Shown: positions 1-5,149 of the stretch, one piece after another | Numbering within the stretch: the stretch's first letter is position 1 | Layout: every line of letters starts with the position of its first letter | Source of the DNA: Chloroflexota bacterium | GTDB lineage: Bacteria > Chloroflexota > Limnocylindria > Limnocylindrales > Limnocylindraceae | Reading direction: 5' to 3' | Assembly: GCA_947483025.1 (NCBI GenBank) | Contig: CANKMK010000037.1 | Location: forward strand, 1-6,050 | DNA: 6,050 bases | Translations under genes and position numbers: made by a program | Notes under the pieces: model-generated | Seen by the model: only the letters and a program-made list of their open reading frames with translations | Told to the model about the DNA's origin: nothing | The model's database searches: none

Positions 1-167
1 ACCTCGACCACACCCGCATGACCTCGCGCCGCCTCTCCTACATCCTGCAGCAGCAGGTGCACCTCTACACCCCCGAGGCGAACAAGCTGCGCGACGAGAT
101 CGATCTCTACGTTGAGGCGGAGCGCCAGATTGAGGGCGAGATGGCCCGGCGGAAGATCCGCGCCTAA
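1..167 (+). CDS. C-terminal fragment of an unrecognised protein (5' end outside window)
   Basis: The frame opened at base 3 reads 54 residues without interruption and ends at TAA (165-167). The start lies upstream of the window. The visible part is polar and strongly charged, rich in Arg, Glu and Gln, and ends in KIRA. Its last 35 or so residues look like a continuous amphipathic helix (EANKLRDEIDLY, then VEAERQIEGEMARRK), as in a helical C-terminal tail. The other two forward frames are closed by stops within this stretch, and the codons end largely in G or C like the genes next door, which supports this as the real frame. I do not recognise the family and propose no function. The gene converges on the dipeptide epimerase gene, whose stop begins 3 nt later, leaving no room for an independent terminator between them. 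Confidence 0.7.
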   Translation, partial: LDHTRMTSRRLSYILQQQVHLYTPEANKLRDEIDLYVEAERQIEGEMARRKIRA

Positions 168-170
168 CCC

Positions 171-1352
171 CTAGCCGTTCGCGGCGGGAGCAAAGGTCAC
201 GCCACTCCCCGGCTGGTCATCCTTCAGTGTCCAGCGGCACTCCTCGTCGAGTTCGAGGCCTGTGAACGGATCACCAATGAGGCCGATCGGCCCGTCGAGG
301 TCGAGGAACTCTGCTGCCCCCGCAACGGCGGCGGCTCCGGCAGTGCCGAGCTTCGTCTCCACCATGGAGCCGAACATGCGACGGAGGCCGAGCGCCTCAG
401 CCTGACGGAAGCCACGCAGTGATGGGCCGAGTCCGCCGATCTTGACCTGCTTCAGGTTCACACCATCGACGAGTCCAACCAGCTCTGCGATGTCGTCGTA
501 TTCAATGCAGTCCTCGTCGGCGATCACCGGGATCTCGGTTGCCACGGCGAGTGCCGCCATGTTCTTGATCTTTCCTGGCTGGAGCGGCTGCTCGAGCAGC
601 TCAACATTGCTGCGCTCAATGAGTGGCAGGAGCTGAAGCGCTCGCTCCAGACTCCAACCGCAGTTCGCATCGAGGCGCAGTGGGCCGTGATAGACCTCGC
701 GCACGCGACGCAGTAGCTCCTCTTCGCCGCCGAGGCCAACCTTCAACTTGAGGCTCGGATACTTCGTTGCGGCGGCGGCGCGCTCCACCATTGTGTCAAT
801 CGGCGCAATGCCGATCGTGAGGTTCGTGTGCCCGATGGACTCTGGTGCGCCAAGGAATCGGCGCAGCGAGGTGTTGGCTGATCGCGCGAGCAGATCTTGC
901 AGTGCCTGCTCAATCGCTGACTTGGCGGCACCGTGATGACCGAGAGCAAGATCCATGGCGGCGCTCATCGGCGCGAGTGCATCGGCGGAGCGGCCGCTGA
1001 TCCCCGACAAGCCGCGCGCCGCCGCGTAGCCAGTACTAGTTGCTGCACCGCCTGCCTCTGCGAGCGCTACTTCGATTGCCGGCAGCGCTACCGAGAAGAG
1101 GAGTGGGGCAACAGCGGCGATCGTCTCTGGAGTGTCGCCGTAATACGGATCGGCGCAGCCCTCCCCCCAGCCTTCAAGGCCGGTAGCGCGATCGGTGATG
1201 TGCACGAATGCGGTGCGCGAGCTCTCCTCGTTTGGATCGGGTCGCGCGATGCGGAACGGCACCAGATACGGGATGTCCCACATGAATACCTGGACGTCGA
1301 GGCCGCCCGCGCTGAATGCGGCGAGGCGCGAGTGCGTTGGGGCTACGGCCAC
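171..1352 (-). CDS. Dipeptide epimerase, L-Ala-D/L-Glu type (enolase superfamily)
   Basis: Predicted cytoplasmic Mg-dependent epimerase of about 393 aa that would convert L-Ala-D-Glu to L-Ala-L-Glu during murein peptide recycling. Visible in order (numbered from the chosen start): an N-terminal capping region with PYLVPFRIA and GWGEG (about 28-65); the KxK catalytic pair LKLK (K202, K204); metal ligands D228 (LDAN), E254 (LEQP) and D279 (ADED); the opposite-face lysine K301 (LKQVKIGG); and D351-L-D353 (LDLDGP). In this family the last motif is the DxD that binds the dipeptide amino group, which separates it from muconate cycloisomerases and OSB synthases. The frame is open to 1586, but that part overlaps the upstream gene and is unlike any enolase. 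I chose GTG at 1352, just after an AGAGGG Shine-Dalgarno-like run, because the first ATG (1283) would cut into the first beta strand. The gene overlaps the hydrolase stop by 10 nt, suggesting translational coupling. Odd: an Ala/Gly-rich insertion at about 97-140. Exact dipeptide specificity is inferred. Confidence 0.88.
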   Translation of the reverse strand: MAVAPTHSRLAAFSAGGLDVQVFMWDIPYLVPFRIARPDPNEESSRTAFVHITDRATGLEGWGEGCADPYYGDTPETIAAVAPLLFSVALPAIEVALAEAGGAATSTGYAAARGLSGISGRSADALAPMSAAMDLALGHHGAAKSAIEQALQDLLARSANTSLRRFLGAPESIGHTNLTIGIAPIDTMVERAAAATKYPSLKLKVGLGGEEELLRRVREVYHGPLRLDANCGWSLERALQLLPLIERSNVELLEQPLQPGKIKNMAALAVATEIPVIADEDCIEYDDIAELVGLVDGVNLKQVKIGGLGPSLRGFRQAEALGLRRMFGSMVETKLGTAGAAAVAGAAEFLDLDGPIGLIGDPFTGLELDEECRWTLKDDQPGSGVTFAPAANG

Positions 1353-2374
1353 ACGCCACCCTCTGGATCGCCACCGAGCGCCAGGAGCGGATCGCCGTTG
1401 TTCATAGCGAGGGTGGTGACCAAGAAGATCACCACGCCATCGATTGGTGCCGTTGGTGTTTGCAACACGTCGCCGAAGACGCCCTGCACCTCGCCGAGCT
1501 TCTCGCCCTTCTTCACGACAGAGCCGACGCCAACCGCTGGATGCCAGTAGCCAGCGACATCGGCAGGGATCTCGGCACGCAGCCACGCCTCGCTGTTGAG
1601 GCGAGTACTCGCGCCAGGCTTGAGCGGTCCTACCTCGCGTTCGATTGGGCTCTGCGGAAAGCTGCCCATCCCCATCTCGGCGATCACGCCGCGAACGCCG
1701 GCGGCATGGCGCGCCACAAACTCGGGCTCCACGTGCCCCTGCCCACCGAACTCACAGAGAATGCCGATCGCACCGAGCTGTTCGGCGGTCGAGGTGGTGG
1801 TGCCAGGGCTGGCGCCAATCAGCAGCCACTCCGCGCCAACGGCGCGGCCGAGCGCCACGGCGCGTGCATCGCGCGCAACATCGCCCGTCTGCTCAATCCC
1901 CACGAAGGGCGAGAGTGCCTCGTTGATGTCGCCCGCGTGCAGGTCCAAGTAGACGTCGGCGCCGGTCATGAGCTGCGTGGCAATGGCGTGGGCGATCCGC
2001 TCGCTCGCACTCCCCGTCGCCGAGCCCGGATAGACGCGGTTCAGGTTCTTGCCGTCTTGTGGGTTCACGTAGATCGAGCGCGCCTTGAAGGCGGCAGGGC
2101 TCGTGGCGAGCGTGGCGATGATCGAGCCCTTCAGGTCGCTGAGCGTCGTAGGGTCACCAGCCTCGGCCGAGAGAAGGAGTGAGCGCAGCGCCGCAGGACC
2201 GGTGTACTCGCCGCCATGAATTCCTGCGGTGATGGCGAGGCGTGGGCCTGGCTTGCCGCCGTTGATCACCACGACGGGAATCTGCGTCTGCTCGCCTGGT
2301 GCCGTCTCCACGGCGAGCCAGCCCGTGGCGCGACTTCCAGGGGCGGCGATTGCGGTACCGAGTTGCACGTTCAT
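1343..2374 (-). CDS. Succinylglutamate desuccinylase/aspartoacylase-family (M14-like) zinc hydrolase
   Basis: Predicted zinc amidohydrolase of 343 aa that cleaves an amide or acyl-amino-acid bond. The zinc site is visible as H53 and E56 in GIHGGE and H146 in LDLHAGD. A substrate-carboxylate site appears as N112-R113 in DGKNLNRVYPG, and E208 in ILCEFGG is the expected catalytic Glu. These are the AstE/AspA-branch motifs of the M14 carboxypeptidase fold. The last 65 or so residues (about 270-335, including GSVVKKGEKLG) look like the small beta-barrel, lipoyl-like end seen in many desuccinylase-family proteins. There is no signal peptide, so it is probably cytoplasmic. No other arginine-catabolism gene is present, which argues against a true AstE role. 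Instead it lies directly upstream of and overlaps the dipeptide epimerase gene, so it may supply that enzyme's substrate as the M14 amidase MpaA does in E. coli. That substrate is inferred. The start ATG has no Shine-Dalgarno, but has a CATGAT hexamer 6 nt upstream. Confidence 0.87.
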   Translation of the reverse strand: MNVQLGTAIAAPGSRATGWLAVETAPGEQTQIPVVVINGGKPGPRLAITAGIHGGEYTGPAALRSLLLSAEAGDPTTLSDLKGSIIATLATSPAAFKARSIYVNPQDGKNLNRVYPGSATGSASERIAHAIATQLMTGADVYLDLHAGDINEALSPFVGIEQTGDVARDARAVALGRAVGAEWLLIGASPGTTTSTAEQLGAIGILCEFGGQGHVEPEFVARHAAGVRGVIAEMGMGSFPQSPIEREVGPLKPGASTRLNSEAWLRAEIPADVAGYWHPAVGVGSVVKKGEKLGEVQGVFGDVLQTPTAPIDGVVIFLVTTLAMNNGDPLLALGGDPEGGVWP

Positions 2375-2380
2375 GCGCGC

Positions 2381-2386
2381 ATCATG
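2381..2386 (-). promoter_or_regulatory. Candidate leaderless -10 element for the zinc hydrolase gene
   Basis: CATGAT on the minus strand matches the TATAAT consensus at four of six positions. It is followed by exactly 6 nt before the ATG at 2374, so transcription would begin at or next to the A of the start codon. No Shine-Dalgarno is seen upstream of this ATG. The 68-nt gap from the desaturase gene contains no clear terminator, so read-through from the desaturase is equally possible. Confidence 0.35.
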
Positions 2387-2442
2387 ACAGGGGGGAACGG
2401 CTAATGGCGCGCACGTCTGCAGTTAAGCGATTGGGGGAGAAG

Positions 2443-3390
2443 TTAGCGGGCAGGACCCAGACGTGGAACGTTGGATGATGCCAGGCGCTCCTCGAAGCGG
2501 CGTGCTGCGGCGTCGAGCTTCTCAAGATGCTCATGGAGGCGCTGGCGCGCCTGCTCGGCGGCGGCGTCGAGTCCGCTCAGTTCGAAGATCCCCCAGAAGC
2601 GCAGGATCGGCATCAGCACGTCATCGCGATGAACGCGTATATCGTAAATTCCAGCCTTCGCAATATCGGCGGCCTTGCGGAGGAAGTTCGGAATGCCCGC
2701 ACCCGGCATCTCAAAGGCAAGGACCTCGTCAACGATTGCCCGTACCGCAGCCGATGGTTCGATCTGAAGAGCGGCTTTCAGCATGTCGCGGTAGAAGACC
2801 ATGTGCAAATTCTCGTCGGCAGCAATGCGGGCCATGATCCGATCCGCCACGGGGTCGTCCGAATAGCGGCCAGTGTTGCGGTGTGCGATGCGCGTCGCCA
2901 GCTCCTGGAAGGCCACGTACGCCAGGCCGTGCAGGGTGTCTGGGAATGGATGCTCATAGCCCTTCTCGAGCTGACTCATGCGACCGCGCTCCAAGAGAAC
3001 CGGATCGATGTTGCGCGTGACGGTGAGGTAGTCGCGCAAGACGATGGCGTGCCGACCCTCTTCTGCCGTCCAGCGACCCACCCAGTTGATCCAAGCGCCG
3101 TCGCCAGCGCCGAACATGCCGTGAATGAGGCGGTGATAGCTGGGCAGGTTGTCTTCGGTCAGCAGCCCGATCTCGAACGCGGTCTGCGCCACGCCCGTCA
3201 GTCGCGGGTGATCAGGGGTCCAGGGCTCCTTGTCGAAGTCGCGGCCCAAGCGGTACGGGATGTACTCGTGCGGGAACCACTCTTCGGCAACGCCAATGTG
3301 GCGATTCAGCAGCCGAGCGGCTTCGGGCTCAAGCTCATGCAGGATCCGTCGATCGAGGGCGGTTCCCTGGCTAGGCTGCTCGTCAGTCAT
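2443..3390 (-). CDS. Acyl-[acyl-carrier-protein] desaturase (ferritin-like diiron, DesA family)
   Basis: Predicted soluble desaturase of 315 aa that uses O2 and reduced ferredoxin to put a cis double bond into an acyl chain held on ACP. All six expected diiron ligands are visible: E79 (LTEDN), E111 and H114 (AEEGRH), E163 (FQELAT), and E193 and H196 (DENLH). The pattern follows plant stearoyl-ACP desaturases and mycobacterial DesA1/DesA2. The protein is all-helical by sequence, with no membrane segments, which separates it from membrane His-box desaturases. Length fits the bacterial family. The C-terminal part (about 275-305) is a charged, Ala-rich helix. I chose the ATG at 3390, not the in-frame ATG 27 nt upstream, because the protein then begins MTDEQPS and a good -10 hexamer lies 6 nt upstream. 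The tRNA-Glu gene lies just upstream on the same strand. The chain length and position it desaturates cannot be read from the sequence. Confidence 0.92.
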   Translation of the reverse strand: MTDEQPSQGTALDRRILHELEPEAARLLNRHIGVAEEWFPHEYIPYRLGRDFDKEPWTPDHPRLTGVAQTAFEIGLLTEDNLPSYHRLIHGMFGAGDGAWINWVGRWTAEEGRHAIVLRDYLTVTRNIDPVLLERGRMSQLEKGYEHPFPDTLHGLAYVAFQELATRIAHRNTGRYSDDPVADRIMARIAADENLHMVFYRDMLKAALQIEPSAAVRAIVDEVLAFEMPGAGIPNFLRKAADIAKAGIYDIRVHRDDVLMPILRFWGIFELSGLDAAAEQARQRLHEHLEKLDAAARRFEERLASSNVPRLGPAR

Positions 3391-3396
3391 GGTCAA

Positions 3397-3402
3397 AGTG
3401 TA
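3397..3402 (-). promoter_or_regulatory. Candidate leaderless -10 element for the acyl-ACP desaturase gene
   Basis: TACACT on the minus strand fits TANNNT and is followed by 6 nt (TTGACC) and then the chosen ATG at 3390. There is no purine-rich ribosome binding site in that gap, so a leaderless mRNA starting at the ATG is the simplest reading. No convincing -35 lies about 17 nt upstream. This element is also the main reason for preferring this start. Confidence 0.55.
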
Positions 3403-3458
3403 GGCGAGGTCGCCCAAACGGGACGCGGTGCTGTTGGGATACGCCGCAGTTGGGGTAG

Positions 3459-3535
3459 TGGTAGCGCATACCGGATTCGAACCGGTGGTCTCTGCCTTGA
3501 GAGGGCAGTGTCCTAGGCCGCTAGACGAATGCGCC
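3459..3535 (-). tRNA. tRNA-Glu (anticodon CTC), CCA end encoded
   Basis: The minus strand folds into a complete cloverleaf. The acceptor is GGCGCAT with ATGCGCT; T8 and C9 follow, then a three-pair D stem GTC/GAC with loop TAGCGGCCTAG. The anticodon stem CTGCC/GGCAG has the 7-nt loop CTCTCAA with anticodon CTC at 3501-3499. A 5-nt variable loop follows, then the T arm ACCGG-TTCGAAT-CCGGT. A73 is followed directly by CCA (3461-3459). The tRNA body is 74 nt (3535-3462). CTC reads the Glu codon GAG, and the D arm with GTCTAG and CCTAGGAC is typical of tRNA-Glu. The one irregularity is that the first acceptor pair is G1-U72 rather than a Watson-Crick pair. It has its own promoter upstream, and no T-rich terminator is visible before the desaturase gene 69 nt downstream. 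Confidence 0.96.
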
Positions 3536-3562
3536 CCGAGTGCGGGCCGTGCCCGGATGCAG

Positions 3563-3592
3563 ATGATACCGATCGGGGCGTGATGCGTCCAA
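3563..3592 (-). promoter_or_regulatory. Sigma-70-type promoter of the tRNA-Glu gene
   Basis: On the minus strand, -35 TTGGAC (3592-3587) is separated by an 18-bp spacer from -10 TATCAT (3568-3563). This would start transcription near 3556, about 20 nt before the tRNA 5' end, leaving a short leader to be trimmed by RNase P. It is the best -35/-10 pair in the window, and both boxes match the consensus at most positions. It lies back to back with the promoter region of the divergent lipoprotein gene. Confidence 0.7.
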
Positions 3593-3604
3593 CTGAGAGG
3601 CGGG

Positions 3605-3620
3605 GGGTCGTTTTGGACCC
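3605..3620. repeat. Short inverted repeat GGGTC-(6 nt)-GACCC upstream of the lipoprotein gene
   Basis: A perfect 5-bp dyad with a 6-nt loop (GTTTTG) lies between the divergent tRNA and lipoprotein promoters, just upstream of the lipoprotein -10-like hexamer. The position suits an operator for a small dimeric regulator. A chance origin is quite possible for a dyad this short in GC-rich DNA. It is too weak and too far upstream of the coding start to be a terminator. Confidence 0.25.
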
Positions 3621-3626
3621 TGCGTG

Positions 3627-3632
3627 TAGGGT
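3627..3632 (+). promoter_or_regulatory. Candidate -10 element (or Shine-Dalgarno) of the lipoprotein gene
   Basis: TAGGGT fits TANNNT and stands 6 nt before the ATG at 3639, the same spacing as at the desaturase and zinc hydrolase starts, which favours a leaderless transcript. The AGGG within it, 7 nt before the ATG, could instead act as a Shine-Dalgarno on a longer mRNA. The sequence alone does not decide between these. Confidence 0.4.
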
Positions 3633-3638
3633 AAGTAG

Positions 3639-4094
3639 ATGAAGAGCCGAGTCGCCCTGGTTGCCTCCCTCGCCCTACTGCTGGCTGGCTGCGGCTCGGG
3701 GCTCGAGGCGATCCACGGATCGCCCAAGGCGACCCCCACCGACTTCGCTGGTCTAACCAAGCGCTTTGCCAAGTTCAACCTCACCGTCGATACAGTCGTG
3801 AGTGGTGATGCCGGCTGCACCGACCAGGGGCTCGCTCCCATGGCGATCTCCTTCACGATCGCGGGCCTTGGCGAGAGCTCCCCACTCCCCGCCCGCCTCT
3901 ACCGCTTCCGCAACGACGAGTCGTATACCAAGCTGCGCGCCACGGTCGATACCTGCGCTGCGGAGTGGGTCACCGATCCTGCGGGCCTGCTGATGATCGA
4001 CGCCTCGCCCTACGTGCTGGTGATGGAGGGGGCGACCGACCAGGCCTTCATCGATGCGCTGCGCACATCGCTCTACGACGCAGCGGGGAACTAG
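3639..4094 (+). CDS. Small secreted lipoprotein of unknown function
   Basis: A 151-aa protein with a clear type II signal peptide: MKSR, a hydrophobic stretch (V5-A16), and lipobox LLAGC with C18 as the predicted lipidated cysteine. The mature part would sit on the outer face of the membrane, after a short flexible Gly/Ser/Pro-rich linker (about 19-35). The remaining domain of about 115 residues alternates polar and hydrophobic segments like a small alpha/beta fold. It holds exactly two further cysteines, C60 (DAGCTDQG) and C106 (VDTCAAEW), which could form one disulfide in the oxidising exterior. I do not recognise the domain. The gene stands alone on its strand, divergent from tRNA-Glu, and overlaps the 3' end of the convergent deaminase gene by 4 nt (shared CTAG). 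The signal peptide and G/C-rich third codon positions support it over the minus-strand ORF that covers the same bases. Confidence 0.85.
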   Translation: MKSRVALVASLALLLAGCGSGLEAIHGSPKATPTDFAGLTKRFAKFNLTVDTVVSGDAGCTDQGLAPMAISFTIAGLGESSPLPARLYRFRNDESYTKLRATVDTCAAEWVTDPAGLLMIDASPYVLVMEGATDQAFIDALRTSLYDAAGN

Positions 4095-5149
4095 ACCTCT
4101 TCCTTGAGCGTGCGCGGCGAGGTGCCGGCGCTTCGGGGCACTGCCACCTTGTTCGCACCCTTCACGAAGCTTGCCTTGATGGAGTTGGCTGCGGCGATCT
4201 CCTGCTCTTCTACTGAAAGGATGCCGTGCCGGCCGAGGGCGGCGAGCTCGTCGCGAATGTAGGTCTGCAGCATCTCGGGGCCGTCGGTGCCAATGACATA
4301 ACGCACCTTGTTCTTGCGCAGGGCATCGAAGATCTGGCGGAACTCCTCCCAATCCTTCACCACCTGCGTCATCAGGTTTGACGTTGGGCAGATCTCGAGA
4401 ACGATCTTCCGCTCGGCGAGCGCCTTCAGCGTCTTTGGGTCTTGCGCCGACTTCACGCCGTGGCCGATGCGGTCAGGCTCAAGGTTCTTGATCACGTCGA
4501 GCACTTCGCTGACGGGGCCAGACTCACCGGTGTGTACGGTGATGCCGAGGCCGGCCAGCTTGGCGCGACGGAAAAGTTTCTTGTACTCGGCAACTTTAAA
4601 GTTATTGGACTCTGGCCCAGCAACGTCGATGCCGACGATGCCGCGGCTCTTCCAGGCGATCGCCTTCTCGACGATGATCTCGTTCTGCGCGTAGGTGAAG
4701 CCGCGGTCGAGGCAGAGGATCAGGCCTGGCATCACTGGATACTCCAACGCAGCGCGGTCAGCGCCCCGGATTGCCGCAGCAATGATGTGATCGAGGTCCT
4801 GCTCGCCGTTGCGATTGCGCTTCATCGGATTAAAGCGCAGCTCCATGGTGGTGATGTGGTTCTTGCGATAGGCACCAGCGACCACCTCGTACACCGATCG
4901 CTCCACGGCGATTGGCGATGACTGAATCAACTCAGTCCAGTGGAAGAGGTCCAGGTAACCGTTGAAGCTGCGGGTGCGCTTGGCCCCCGCGGTGATCATC
5001 TTGCGGAAGGCCCAGTAGTCCTTGGATGGAAGTCGAATCCCTTGCGAGTGCGCGATCCCCCACATGATGGCCGGAGTCACAGAGCCACCCAGGTGACAGT
5101 GCAACTCAGCCAGCGGAATGCGCGGGCTGAGCGTGGTGATGCGGCTCAC
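4091..5149 (-). CDS. Adenosine deaminase-family metal-dependent hydrolase, substrate uncertain
   Basis: A 352-aa TIM-barrel zinc aminohydrolase of the adenosine/adenine deaminase group, probably cytoplasmic. Zinc ligands are visible as H17 and H19 (ELHCHLGG), H206 (TVHTGE) and D289 (IGTDGP). E209 is the expected proton-shuttling Glu, and H230 (RIGHGV) the expected catalytic His. TTMELRFNP, GIDVAGPE and LEICPTSN are further family blocks. Two residues differ from classical adenosine deaminase. The Asp after the HxH motif (D19 in mouse, contacting the ribose 5'-OH) is G21. The second Asp of the usual TDDP (D296 in mouse, contacting adenine N7) is G290. Hydrolysis of a purine-type amine is therefore likely, but adenosine itself is doubtful. 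The start codon is GTG at 5149, sharing GTGA with the lipA stop, which points to translational coupling. The stop shares CTAG with the convergent lipoprotein gene. Confidence 0.9.
   Translation of the reverse strand: MSRITTLSPRIPLAELHCHLGGSVTPAIMWGIAHSQGIRLPSKDYWAFRKMITAGAKRTRSFNGYLDLFHWTELIQSSPIAVERSVYEVVAGAYRKNHITTMELRFNPMKRNRNGEQDLDHIIAAAIRGADRAALEYPVMPGLILCLDRGFTYAQNEIIVEKAIAWKSRGIVGIDVAGPESNNFKVAEYKKLFRRAKLAGLGITVHTGESGPVSEVLDVIKNLEPDRIGHGVKSAQDPKTLKALAERKIVLEICPTSNLMTQVVKDWEEFRQIFDALRKNKVRYVIGTDGPEMLQTYIRDELAALGRHGILSVEEQEIAAANSIKASFVKGANKVAVPRSAGTSPRTLKEEV

Noticed and set aside
1316..2182. Long + strand open frame (about 288 codons) opposite the zinc hydrolase
   Set aside because: It is Arg/His-rich with no domain signal and mirrors a well-supported hydrolase. 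It is a codon-bias shadow.
2375..2442. Terminator between the desaturase and hydrolase genes
   Set aside because: The 68-nt gap has no stable hairpin followed by a T run. The only dyads are short GCGCGC repeats.
2527..3516. Long + strand open frame (about 329 codons) opposite the acyl-ACP desaturase
   Set aside because: It is antisense to a gene with all six diiron ligands, has no recognisable motifs, and runs through the tRNA-Glu gene. Long antisense frames are common in GC-rich coding DNA.
3391..3638. Integration site or mobile-element scar at the tRNA gene
   Set aside because: There is no integrase, no duplicated tRNA 3' end and no flanking direct repeat in the window. The neighbours are ordinary chromosomal genes.
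3753..4352. Minus-strand open frame of about 199 codons opposite the lipoprotein
   Set aside because: The + strand reading has a complete lipoprotein signal and start signals. This frame also overlaps the deaminase 3' end out of frame and is Arg/Gly-rich without motifs.
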